Positions 8,740-16,037 of a stretch of 64,000 nt of DNA are shown piece by piece. Under the pieces are notes generated by a model. That model saw only the letters and a program-made list of their open reading frames with translations. It was not told where the DNA came from and did no database searches. A program made the position numbers and the translations under genes. Position 1 is the first letter of the stretch. Every line of letters begins with the position of its first letter. The stretch covers positions 62,001 to 126,000 of the forward strand of contig JAQUGR010000001.1 of assembly GCA_028683955.1 (NCBI GenBank). Direction: 5' to 3'. The DNA comes from Bacillota bacterium (GTDB lineage Bacteria > Bacillota > TC1).

Positions 8740-9772
8740 AGGTATTAGTTTTTTTGAAAAATATTTAACAATATGGGTTTTAGGTTGTATGTTAGTTGGT
8801 ATTCTAATAGGCCAATATTTAGGTTTTATACCCATTTTCTTAGGTAAATTTACTTATGCTGAAATTTCATTACCAATAGCTGTTTTGATTTGGTTGATGA
8901 TTTATCCAATGATGTTAAAAATAGATTTTAAATCTGTAATGAATGTTAGAAAAAATCCTAAGGGATTATTAATATCATGTGGTACCAGTTGGTTAATTAA
9001 ACCATTTTTAATGTTTGGTCTGGCATCTTTGTTTTTTTTAGTTATATTTAAAAATTTTATAACTCCAGACCTAGGTAGGCTATACGTTGCCGGTGCAGTG
9101 CTATTAGGAGCAGCTCCTTGTACAGCTATGGTCTTTGTTTGGAGTAATTTAACAAAAGGTAATCCTGCTTATACATTGGTTCAAGTAGCAGTTAATGATC
9201 TTTTGGTTTTAGTGTTTTTTGTACCAATAGTTACATTTCTACTTGGAATAAATAAAATTTTTGTTCCTTGGGATACTTTGTTTATTTCAATTCTTCTTTT
9301 TGTAGTTATCCCATTAACAGCTGGAGCCTTAACTAGAAAATTTGTGATTGATAAAAAGGGTTATGAATATTTTAATAATATATTTATACCTAAATTTGAT
9401 AACATTACTATTATTGGATTATTATTAACTTTAATAATAATATTTTCTTTTCAAGGGAAAGCAATTTTAAATAATCCTTGGCATGTTGCTATGATAGGAG
9501 TACCATTGATTTTACAAAATATCATAACATTCTTATTTGCTTATTTTGTTAGTTGGAAAGCAAAAATGCCACATAACATTGCTGCACCAGCAGGTTTAAT
9601 TGGTGCTTCAGATTTTTTTGAATTATCGGTAGCTGTTGCTATTACTTTATTTGGAGTCAATTCTCCAGTCGTATTAGTAACAACTGTTGGGGTTTTGACA
9701 GAAGTTCCGGTTATGCTATTATTAGTAGCATTTGTAAATAAAACAAAGGGGATGTTCGATAAAAATGAGTAA
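8726..9772 (+). CDS. acr3: ACR3 family arsenite efflux permease
   Basis: A 348-residue, ten-helix transporter that exports arsenite. The start is ATG 8726 because AAGGAG lies seven bases upstream; this overlaps arsR by 14 bases. The conserved block around the essential cysteine is visible as LLGAAPCTAMVFVWSNLTKG, and EISLPIAVLIWLMIYPMM is the first conserved helix. The C-terminal SDFFELSVAVAITLFG is also diagnostic of ACR3. It forms a three-gene operon with arsR and arsC and needs no ATPase. Confidence 0.95.
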   Translation: MEKNKGISFFEKYLTIWVLGCMLVGILIGQYLGFIPIFLGKFTYAEISLPIAVLIWLMIYPMMLKIDFKSVMNVRKNPKGLLISCGTSWLIKPFLMFGLASLFFLVIFKNFITPDLGRLYVAGAVLLGAAPCTAMVFVWSNLTKGNPAYTLVQVAVNDLLVLVFFVPIVTFLLGINKIFVPWDTLFISILLFVVIPLTAGALTRKFVIDKKGYEYFNNIFIPKFDNITIIGLLLTLIIIFSFQGKAILNNPWHVAMIGVPLILQNIITFLFAYFVSWKAKMPHNIAAPAGLIGASDFFELSVAVAITLFGVNSPVVLVTTVGVLTEVPVMLLLVAFVNKTKGMFDKNE

Positions 9773-10166
9773 TATTAAAAAGAAAGTAGCATTCATATGC
9801 GTGCATAATTCTTGCAGGTCTCAGATAGCTGAAGCTTTAGGTAAATTATTTGGTAAAGATGTTTTTGAATGTTATTCAGCAGGAACAGAAATAAAAGATC
9901 AAATAAATCAGGATGCTGTTAGATTGATGAAGGAAATTTACAATGTAGATATGGAAAAAGAACAATATTCAAAACTTTTAGAAAATATTCCTAGTGTGGA
10001 TGTGGTGGTTACAATGGGTTGTAATGTAGATTGTCCTTACTTACCTTGTGATTATAGGGTGGATTGGGGATTGGAAGATCCATCTGGTAAAAGTGATGAA
10101 GAATTTAAAAAAGTCATTATGGAAATAGAAAGAAAGATAAAGTTGTTAATAAAAGAATTAAATTAA
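9765..10166 (+). CDS. arsC: thioredoxin-coupled arsenate reductase
   Basis: A 133-residue reductase of the low-molecular-weight tyrosine phosphatase fold. The catalytic loop is CVHNSCRSQ near residue 12 (the P-loop Cys-x5-Arg). The downstream redox pair lies in MGCNVDCPYLPC near residue 83, matching the Cys82/Cys89 relay of the S. aureus pI258 enzyme. DWGLEDPSGK closes the family pattern. It overlaps acr3 by eight bases. It makes arsenite for Acr3 to expel. Confidence 0.95.
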   Translation: MSNIKKKVAFICVHNSCRSQIAEALGKLFGKDVFECYSAGTEIKDQINQDAVRLMKEIYNVDMEKEQYSKLLENIPSVDVVVTMGCNVDCPYLPCDYRVDWGLEDPSGKSDEEFKKVIMEIERKIKLLIKELN

Positions 10167-10174
10167 TACAAAAA

Positions 10175-10208
10175 ATAAAAGCCCTCTAGTAAAGGCTTTT
10201 ATTTTTTT
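10175..10208 (+). terminator. intrinsic terminator of the ars operon
   Basis: ATAAAAGCC and GGCTTTTAT pair over a ten-base loop, followed by seven T residues. Confidence 0.9.
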
Positions 10209-10238
10209 GGGGCGATTTTCAGTTGAGGGATATAATAA

Positions 10239-10263
10239 ACAGATCCTAAGAGTTAGGGTCTGT
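10239..10263 (+). other. strong hairpin in the ars/ABC intergenic region
   Basis: ACAGATCCTAA pairs with TTAGGGTCTGT (11 bp, one G-U pair) over the loop GAG. No T-tract follows, so it is not an obvious terminator. The rest of this 250-base gap shows an AT-rich promoter-like stretch before the ABC exporter and nothing else I recognise. Confidence 0.4.
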
Positions 10264-10424
10264 TATTATACTGTGTTTGTATAAAATATTAGCACAAATA
10301 TATGTTGCATTCAATAGTTCGATAAAAATATTATTATAGTTTTTATATTTAGTTTTTATATAATGATATAATATTTGTAATAAATCGTAATAAAATAATA
10401 AATATTATAAAAGGAAGTGGTTGG

Positions 10425-11339
10425 ATGAATAATATTATTTCAGTCAAAAATTTAGGTAAATCTTACGGGAAAATTGATGCTGTAAAAAATATTAGTTTTA
10501 CTGTAGAAAGTGGCAAATTATTTGCATTTCTTGGGCCTAATGGTGCTGGTAAATCAACAACTATTGATATAATAAGCACTTTGCTAAAACAAGATTCTGG
10601 TCAAATAACTATAAAAGAAAATATAGTAGGGGTTGATGATGAAAATATTAGAAAGCTTATAGGAGTTGTATTTCAAGATAGTCTATTAGATAATTACTTA
10701 ACAGTTAGAGAAAACCTAACTGTTAGAGGCAGTTTTTATAATTTAGCTAAAAAGGATTTGATTTTAGCCATTAAAAAAGCAGCGGAAGTTTGTGGTATTA
10801 CAGATATTCTTGATCGTCCATATGGGAAATTATCAGGTGGACAAAAAAGAAGAAGTGATATTGCTAGAGCAATTATCAATACACCAGAAATTCTTTTTCT
10901 TGATGAACCAACAACAGGTTTAGATCCACAAACAAGAAGTAATATTTGGAAAAGTATAAAAGAAATGCAAATTACTAAAGGTATGACAGTTTTTTTGACT
11001 ACCCACTATATGGAAGAAGCAGCAGATGCAGATTATGTAATAATAATTGATAATGGTGAAATTGCAGCAATGGGTACTCCCTCACAATTAAGAGATAAGT
11101 ATTCTAACGATCGTATAGTACTAACCGCAAAAGATGTAGACTTTCTGAAAAAAAGATTAGATAGTGATGGTTTAGTTTATGATGTATTAGCAGATAATAT
11201 ATATATAAATTTAGATTCGGCTTTTGATGCAATTCCTATATTAGAAAAATATCAAGAAGAATTAAGTAGTTTCGAAGTTTTAAAAGGTACAATGGATGAT
11301 GCATTTATTAAAATTACAGGGAAGGAGATAAGAGAATGA
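10425..11339 (+). CDS. DrrA-type ABC exporter ATP-binding protein
   Basis: A 304-residue ATPase of the daunorubicin-resistance (DrrA/ABC-2) class. Walker A is GPNGAGKS near residue 38, the signature is LSGGQKRR near 137, and Walker B is ILFLDEPTTGLDPQTR near 155. The 80-residue C-terminal extension (FEVLKGTMDDAFIKITGKEI) is the DrrA tail. AAGGAAGTGG precedes the ATG. It overlaps the next gene by four bases (ATGA), forming a two-gene exporter. The exported substrate, a drug or lipid, is unknown. Confidence 0.92.
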   Translation: MNNIISVKNLGKSYGKIDAVKNISFTVESGKLFAFLGPNGAGKSTTIDIISTLLKQDSGQITIKENIVGVDDENIRKLIGVVFQDSLLDNYLTVRENLTVRGSFYNLAKKDLILAIKKAAEVCGITDILDRPYGKLSGGQKRRSDIARAIINTPEILFLDEPTTGLDPQTRSNIWKSIKEMQITKGMTVFLTTHYMEEAADADYVIIIDNGEIAAMGTPSQLRDKYSNDRIVLTAKDVDFLKKRLDSDGLVYDVLADNIYINLDSAFDAIPILEKYQEELSSFEVLKGTMDDAFIKITGKEIRE

Positions 11340-12196
11340 GACAACTAATTAGTAGGAATTTAAAAATATTTTTTAGGGATAAAAGTTCAGTTTTCTTTTC
11401 TCTGTTGGCTGTATTTATTATTATTGGTTTATATATTCTTTTTCTTGGTGATATGATGTCTTCAAGTTTAGAAGGTATAAAAGGAGTGAGATTTTTAATG
11501 GATAGTTGGATAATGGGAGGACTATTATCTGTTACGTCTATAACTACTACATTAGGTGCGTTTGGAATTATGGTTGAGGATCAATATAAGAAGACTATAA
11601 GAGATTTCTATTGTTCCCCAGTAAAGAGAAGTAAATTAATTGGTGGTTATTTAATCAGCACCTTTATAATTGGTTTAATAATTTCAACTGTTGCCTTTAT
11701 ACTTTGTGAAGGTTATATCGTTATTAATGGCGGTAGAATTCTTCCGTTAATTGGTATATTGAAAACTTTAGGATTGATAATTATTACTACATTGACTAGT
11801 AGCTCAATGGTTGCATTTTTAGTAACATTTTTTAAAAGTCAGAATGCTTTTACTTCTTTTAGTACAGTCTTTGGTACTTTAATTGGATTTTTAACAGGTA
11901 TATATATTCCTGTGGGCACGTTGCCTGATTCTGTGCAAAATGTTATTAAAATATTTCCTATTTCGCATGCAGCAGTACTTTTCAGACAGGTATTTATGGA
12001 AGTACCTATAAAAGAAAGTTTTAGAGGTGCTCCCTTAGTAATGGTTAATGATTTCAAAGAAACTTTGGGTGTGGTTTTTACAATTGGAAATATAAATATG
12101 GGAGTTAGCACACATATTTTGGTGCTGGTTGGTTCATTTGTTTTTTTCTTATTACTGGCTATATGGAGGTTTCAGATAAAGAAAAAATCAATATAA
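11336..12196 (+). CDS. ABC-2 type exporter permease
   Basis: A 286-residue membrane protein with six predicted helices. The N-terminus has the RNLKIFFRDKSSVFFSLL pattern of ABC-2 permeases, and the FPISHAAVLFRQVF segment near residue 210 is typical of DrrB partners. It is coupled to the ATPase by an ATGA overlap. A strong terminator follows at once. Confidence 0.9.
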   Translation: MRQLISRNLKIFFRDKSSVFFSLLAVFIIIGLYILFLGDMMSSSLEGIKGVRFLMDSWIMGGLLSVTSITTTLGAFGIMVEDQYKKTIRDFYCSPVKRSKLIGGYLISTFIIGLIISTVAFILCEGYIVINGGRILPLIGILKTLGLIIITTLTSSSMVAFLVTFFKSQNAFTSFSTVFGTLIGFLTGIYIPVGTLPDSVQNVIKIFPISHAAVLFRQVFMEVPIKESFRGAPLVMVNDFKETLGVVFTIGNINMGVSTHILVLVGSFVFFLLLAIWRFQIKKKSI

Positions 12197-12198
12197 TA

Positions 12199-12233
12199 GA
12201 AAAAGAGCAATTATGATTGCTCTTTTTCTTAAT
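12199..12233 (+). terminator. bidirectional intrinsic terminator
   Basis: GAAAAAGAGCAA and TTGCTCTTTTTC form a 12-bp stem over six bases between convergent genes. The A and T runs within the stem serve both strands. Confidence 0.88.
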
Positions 12234-12239
12234 GGATAT

Positions 12240-12797
12240 TTAGAGACCGATTTCTGTTGCAACAGATCTCATACCTTTAATACACTTATCTATTACTATA
12301 TCTAGTTCCATATCTAAACTCTTGCAACCGTTAAGTATTACTTCTCTGTTTATACTAGCAGCAAAGGCCTTATCTTTAAATTTCTTCTTAACACTTTTCA
12401 CTTCAATATCCATTACTGATTTTGAGGGACGCATTAAGGCTGCTGCTCCTATAAGACCAGTTAACTCATCAATGGTATATAGGACTTTTTCCATATAAAG
12501 TTGTGGTTCTATATCAACAACTAGACCGTAACCATGTGATACTACTGCACGAATAAAAGCATCATCATATCCAGATTCTCTTAATAATTCTGGAGCTTTT
12601 TTACAATGTTCTTCTGGAAACATTTCATAATCTATATCATGTAGTATTCCAACTGCAGTCCAATAATCGATATTTTCTCCAGCTTCTTGGGCGAAATATC
12701 CCATAACTCCACCTACTCCAATACCATGTCTTACTAGTGCAATGCTCTTATTGTACTTTTTAAGGACTTCTAAAGCTTCTTGTTTCAATATCAACAC
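12240..12797 (-). CDS. HD superfamily hydrolase
   Basis: A 185-residue protein with an HD metal-dependent phosphohydrolase domain. Visible ligands are RHGIGVGGVM (first His, near residue 23), the ILHDIDYE doublet near residue 51, and AVVSHGYG near 84. The family arrangement H...HD...D suits small HDIG-type hydrolases often annotated as HDIG domain-containing. No membrane segment or other domain is present. It stands alone, divergent from the peroxiredoxin gene. The substrate is unknown. Confidence 0.85.
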   Translation of the reverse strand: MLILKQEALEVLKKYNKSIALVRHGIGVGGVMGYFAQEAGENIDYWTAVGILHDIDYEMFPEEHCKKAPELLRESGYDDAFIRAVVSHGYGLVVDIEPQLYMEKVLYTIDELTGLIGAAALMRPSKSVMDIEVKSVKKKFKDKAFAASINREVILNGCKSLDMELDIVIDKCIKGMRSVATEIGL

Positions 12798-12880
12798 TCC
12801 ATTCTATAATTGTTTACCTAAAATTAATTCTAATATAATTCTATTTACTTTACAATCCTATTAATTTTAGTGTTTATAAA

Positions 12881-12910
12881 TTGACTATACTATTAGTAGA
12901 GGAATATAAT
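12881..12910 (+). promoter_or_regulatory. promoter of the selenoperoxiredoxin gene
   Basis: TTGACT (12881-12886) and TATAAT (12905-12910) are 18 bases apart. The start should fall near 12917, about 40 bases before the ATG. Confidence 0.7.
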
Positions 12911-12957
12911 TAAAGAGGAAAGATAAATAGGTTTTATATTAGAAAGGGGGAAAAGTT

Positions 12958-13674
12958 ATGCCAGAGTCATTTAAACCAGGTTGTCAAAGACCACCTATCA
13001 AAAAGGCCGAAAAAGTTATTGAAAAATCAGGTATAGAAATAAATGAAAAGGAAGTGAAAAGCATGATTCAAGTAGGAAAACCTGCACCAGACTTTACTGC
13101 ACCTGCATATATTAAGGGTGAGTTTGCAAATGTTAGTTTATCAGAATATAAGGGGAAATGGGTATTACTTTGCTTTTATCCAGGTGATTTCACTTTTGTT
13201 TGAGCTACAGAAGTTGCAGCAGTTGCTGCTAAAAATAAAGAAATGGAAGATTTAGGAGTACAGGTATTATCTGTGAGTGTAGATAGTATATTCGTGCATA
13301 AAATGTGGAATGATCATGAATTAGGTAAAATGGTTGAAGGTGGAGTTCCATTCCCAATGTTATCAGATCAAAGTGGAGAAATAGGTAAAATGTATGGAAT
13401 TTATGATGAAGATGCTGGAGTGGAAACCAGAGGTAGATTTATTATTGATCCAGATGGTGTAGTTCAAGGATTTGAAGTATTAACTCCACCAGTTGGTAGA
13501 AATGTTAGTGAAAGTATAAGGCAAGTTAAAGCATTCCAATTAGTAAGAGACGCTAAAGGAACAGAAGCAACTCCTTCAGGTTGGAAACCAGGTAAAACAA
13601 CCTTGAAACCAGGACCAGATTTAGTAGGTAATGTTTGGAAAGTTTGGAAAGTAGAAGAAGCTTTTGATGATTAA
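12958..13674 (+). CDS. prxU: selenocysteine-containing peroxiredoxin (UGA read as Sec at codon 82)
   Basis: A single gene of 238 residues interrupted only by an in-frame TGA at 13201-13203. The TGA falls exactly where the peroxidatic cysteine belongs: [23 protein letters not shown], against the FTFVCPTE motif of 2-Cys peroxiredoxins. Both flanks keep the same frame and family similarity ([13 protein letters not shown] before; [13 protein letters not shown] and [10 protein letters not shown] after), and a stem-loop suited to a bacterial SECIS follows. The Prx domain begins at residue 38; the first 37 residues form a short extension with GCQRPP. The usual resolving-Cys motif CPAGW is ATPSGW here, so no C-terminal resolving Cys is present. 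It reduces peroxides in the cytoplasm. GAAAGGGGGAAAAGTT precedes the ATG. Confidence 0.93.
13201..13229 (+). other. UGA(Sec) codon and candidate bacterial SECIS stem-loop
   Basis: Twelve bases after the TGA, GCAGC (13216-13220) and GCTGC (13225-13229) form a perfect 5-bp stem around the tetraloop AGTT. A G in the first two loop positions and this distance from the UGA are the rules for bacterial SECIS recognised by SelB. The element lies within the coding sequence, as in all bacterial cases. Confidence 0.75.
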
Positions 13675-13688
13675 ATATAAATAAGTCT

Positions 13689-13727
13689 AAAGGCAGTCCA
13701 TGTGATGCATCCCTTGTCAAGTAGACA
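13689..13727 (+). mobile_element. IS-end-like sequence, left copy
   Basis: The block from AAAGGCAGTCC to AAGTAGACA is matched by an inverted, diverged copy at 18718-18757. Shared elements in order are CAGTCC, TGAT-CA, CCC and AAGTAGACA. The adjacent minus-strand transposase remnant ends 60 bases away, which is the spacing expected between an IS3-type transposase gene and its right terminal repeat. No flanking target duplication was recognised. Confidence 0.5.
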
Positions 13728-13753
13728 AGAAAAAAAGTTAAAATTAAAGTTTT

Positions 13754-13793
13754 AAGATAACCAGAATTCGTATGATTTCTGGTTATCTTTTTA
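13754..13793 (+). terminator. intrinsic terminator after prxU
   Basis: AAGATAACCAGAA pairs with TTCTGGTTATCTT over ten bases and is followed by TTT. It ends at the stop of the minus-strand transposase remnant and may serve both. Confidence 0.85.
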
Positions 13794-13997
13794 CATTGCT
13801 TGTTGAAGCAACAGTTGCTTCTTTTGTTCTATATTAGCCCAGAACTTAATGTATCTATTGGCTTGTTTTATCGGATATACAATAGGTTCTGACATTTTTA
13901 AAGATTCCTGTCGAACTTGACCACATGTTTTTCCTTTATATCTCTTTTGAGGATATTCATTTCTGTAGTAATCAAGAGTTCCATATAGCAGAAACAT
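13791..13997 (-). pseudogene. IS3-family transposase C-terminal remnant
   Basis: A 68-codon frame on the minus strand resembles only the extreme C-terminus of IS3/IS150-type OrfB integrases: LDYYRNEYPQKRYKGKTCGQ matches the usual YIDYYNNxRxQ..LxxxTPxxxR tail. The catalytic DDE core is absent and DUF3784 coding sequence begins just upstream, so this is a decayed element. The next 65 residues (YPIKQANRYIKFWA) fit the short tails of clostridial copies. Naming the exact IS group would need a database search. Confidence 0.65.
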
Positions 13998-14018
13998 TTA
14001 TATATGACGAGTAGAGAA

Positions 14019-14756
14019 TTATCCTCTTTTTACAATTATTTCATTGTATAGCTTCTGTGTTTCCTCTTTATTTTTCAAATTAAATATAGTAATTCCCTCA
14101 TCTGTTTCAAGATAAATAAAAGGTGGTTTATCTCTATCAACAAATAATTTAACAGAACCAAATTCAGTTGTTCTAAAATGACCCTTCAAATTTGACCCCA
14201 AAGCTGAACCATTGGTACGAAGTTCTATAGATGGCAGCTCTTCAATCAACTCCACACTACTAATTGACTTCCACATATACACTTCACCATACATACCATG
14301 GATTTCAATACCCTCCTCAAGAACAGTCACCTTAGTTGACTGGGATGAAAAAAACAACAATACACCAACAAACACCAAGGTAACAACACCAATCATTGCA
14401 GGTATGATAAATTCCTTCCCTGCTCCTTTTTTAAGCTTCCCATCCTTATCATAAATATTCCCATCATACTTTTGAGCCTTAATTAATAGGAATACAGTAG
14501 AAACAACAAATATGACAATAGCCGGCACCATACTCGGCTTAAGTCCCAATCCCTGTAGGATAGCCATTATTATGAAAATCCCACCATTGAAATAGCCAAA
14601 TATGCCCATCAGACGACCAAGTCCTGCTGTATCAACATTAGCCTTCTTTTCCTTTGACATGGTATTATAGCCTGAAATCAGAAAGTACCATTTAAACACA
14701 TGCACCGATAACCCCATGAAGATAAGGAATATTCCTATTAATAAATAAAACCACAT
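14019..14756 (-). CDS. DUF3784-type membrane protein with C-terminal PH-like domain
   Basis: A 245-residue protein. The first 100 residues match the DUF3784 pattern of Gram-positive membrane proteins: WYFLISGYNTMSKEKKANVD followed by GLGRLMG and two more helices. A fourth helix near residues 115-140 leads to a soluble beta-rich end (VTVLEEGIEIHGMYGEVYMW ... PPFIYLETDEGITIFNLKN) that looks like a bacterial PH domain. The function is unknown. It lies just downstream of the peptide operon but behind a terminator, so it may be an unrelated single gene or an immunity-like membrane protein; the sequence does not decide. Confidence 0.7.
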   Translation of the reverse strand: MWFYLLIGIFLIFMGLSVHVFKWYFLISGYNTMSKEKKANVDTAGLGRLMGIFGYFNGGIFIIMAILQGLGLKPSMVPAIVIFVVSTVFLLIKAQKYDGNIYDKDGKLKKGAGKEFIIPAMIGVVTLVFVGVLLFFSSQSTKVTVLEEGIEIHGMYGEVYMWKSISSVELIEELPSIELRTNGSALGSNLKGHFRTTEFGSVKLFVDRDKPPFIYLETDEGITIFNLKNKEETQKLYNEIIVKRG

Positions 14757-14819
14757 AAATGTACTCCTTATTGTAATAATTTAACTGACATCATTATAAC
14801 AAAGACTTTAAACAACATA

Positions 14820-14860
14820 CAACAAAAGCCTGGCTCCATTCAATCTAGAAACCAGGCTAT
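14820..14860 (-). terminator. terminator of the peptide/ABC/M50 operon
   Basis: On the minus strand AGCCTGG and CCAGGCT form a 7-bp stem over 18 bases, followed by TTTTGTTG. It lies 30 bases beyond the last gene of the operon. Confidence 0.7.
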
Positions 14861-14890
14861 AGTAACATATTTTAAAATCTTTATCTAAAT

Positions 14891-15415
14891 CTAATTATTA
14901 GCCCAAACAATCAATTCTTTCAGTTCTTTTGTCAATTCATTAAGTTGTTTAGTTGTCATTTTAGATACCTTGGCATCATGCCCTTTGACCGTAGCGATAT
15001 GTGTTTTAACTTCACCTTTAGAATTAATAAACACTATAAACGGAACTAATAATCGATTCTTTGTAGTATTGGAAATAAAATATTTCTCTAATTCAATATT
15101 ATTCATACTAGTATAAGAATCAGCACGAGTATCAACAACATAAGCTTTCATATTTTCATTCTTTAATACTTTATTAAATACTGGCACTAACTCCTGGCAC
15201 CACAGGCATGATGGAAAACCAAAGTAATAAATGCCAGCTTTACCTTCAGACATGATTTCAATCGTTTCACTAGCTGATCTATGTACAAATTGCTTTGTAT
15301 TCACCTCATAACTTCCCGTTCCTCCTCCTGAATTATCAGCAACAAAAAAACCCAAAGTAAATACTCCAATCATTATTACCAAAGTAATAATGATATATAA
15401 GATTTTTGATTTCAT
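14891..15415 (-). CDS. membrane-anchored thioredoxin-like protein with CLWC motif
   Basis: A 174-residue protein. Residues 5-25 form a signal anchor, so the rest lies outside the membrane. The thioredoxin-like domain has the redox motif C70-LW-C73 in GFPSCLWCQELVP and a cis-proline segment VPFIVFI near residue 127. The layout resembles the PedC/BrcD and SkfH-type accessory proteins that form disulfides in exported peptides. It is the last gene of the operon and starts with an ATGA overlap with the protease gene. I infer that it closes the bond between the two Cys of the 72-residue peptide; a general thiol oxidase remains possible. Confidence 0.8.
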   Translation of the reverse strand: MKSKILYIIITLVIMIGVFTLGFFVADNSGGGTGSYEVNTKQFVHRSASETIEIMSEGKAGIYYFGFPSCLWCQELVPVFNKVLKNENMKAYVVDTRADSYTSMNNIELEKYFISNTTKNRLLVPFIVFINSKGEVKTHIATVKGHDAKVSKMTTKQLNELTKELKELIVWANN

Positions 15416-15768
15416 TTTTTCTTTCCTTTCATTATAGAATAGATGGCCGATTCACCATCAGAGGTAAATGGCAATAAATTAAAAAAATTCAACAAGAACA
15501 TTATCTTCAATACTATGAAATATCCACTATCAGGCATACAAAGACCAATAAGAATTGATCCTATAGGCGCAGACAATGATATCAACAGTATCTTCCACCA
15601 TTCTTCCTCGGCTGAATACTCCAAGGCTGGGGTTAACCATTTAAAGGTCAAACTAAACTTAACCTTCAAAAAAAATGCCATAAGGACATGAATCAACTCA
15701 TGAATTACAACAGCAATAAATATAGATGCCATATACCATATAAGAATTATTACTAACTCTAAATTCAT
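15412..15768 (-). CDS. mini M50-type site-2 protease-like membrane protein
   Basis: Only 118 residues with about three to four hydrophobic segments. It carries HELIH at residues 23-27 in the first helix, the zinc-binding HExxH of M50 intramembrane proteases, and FFNLLPFTSDGES near residue 100, equivalent to the NxxPxxxxDG that supplies the third zinc ligand (Asp). This is a stripped catalytic core without PDZ or CBS domains. It overlaps its neighbours by four bases on both sides. I infer that it cuts the small peptide precursor within its membrane segment. The family assignment rests on the two motifs and their spacing. Confidence 0.75.
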   Translation of the reverse strand: MNLELVIILIWYMASIFIAVVIHELIHVLMAFFLKVKFSLTFKWLTPALEYSAEEEWWKILLISLSAPIGSILIGLCMPDSGYFIVLKIMFLLNFFNLLPFTSDGESAIYSIMKGKKK

Positions 15769-16037
15769 TTCTTATTAAGAATTTTACCTATTAAGCTTGA
15801 TGTAATAATAAAAAATATAGTAAAGATAATATAAGTTATAAGCACCTGCCATGTTAAACTAAATGTTGTAAATAACTCTTCAGGTGTCATTTCAGTGACT
15901 ATTCTTAATCCCAAAATAGTTACATGAGTTCCACTTTCAGTAATTCTAAATAATTCAATTACATAATCAATTAAAAAAACCACAACATATATCACAGTAG
16001 CAAGACTAATCTTTTTAAAAAGTTTATCCATAATCAA
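15765..16037 (-). CDS. small two-helix membrane protein of the peptide operon
   Basis: A 90-residue protein with hydrophobic stretches near residues 12-32 and 58-84 separated by a polar loop (RITESGTHVTILGLRIVTEM). The start is TTG at 16037, six bases after GGAG; an ATG two codons later is the alternative. It overlaps the permease stop and the protease start by four bases, so it belongs to the same translationally coupled operon. I recognise no family. Immunity protein or permease subunit are the natural guesses. Confidence 0.65.
   Translation of the reverse strand: MIMDKLFKKISLATVIYVVVFLIDYVIELFRITESGTHVTILGLRIVTEMTPEELFTTFSLTWQVLITYIIFTIFFIITSSLIGKILNKK

Noticed and set aside
13201-13203. 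Frameshift or nonsense mutation splitting a peroxiredoxin into two genes.
   Set aside because: The frame does not shift, the stop is TGA exactly at the active-site codon, both flanks are conserved, and a SECIS-like stem follows. Selenocysteine explains all of it.
13711-13737. CTTGTC/GACAAG hairpin followed by an A-run as a terminator of prxU.
   Set aside because: The following run is A on the plus strand, and the sequence belongs to the IS-end-like block; the real terminator is at 13754-13793.
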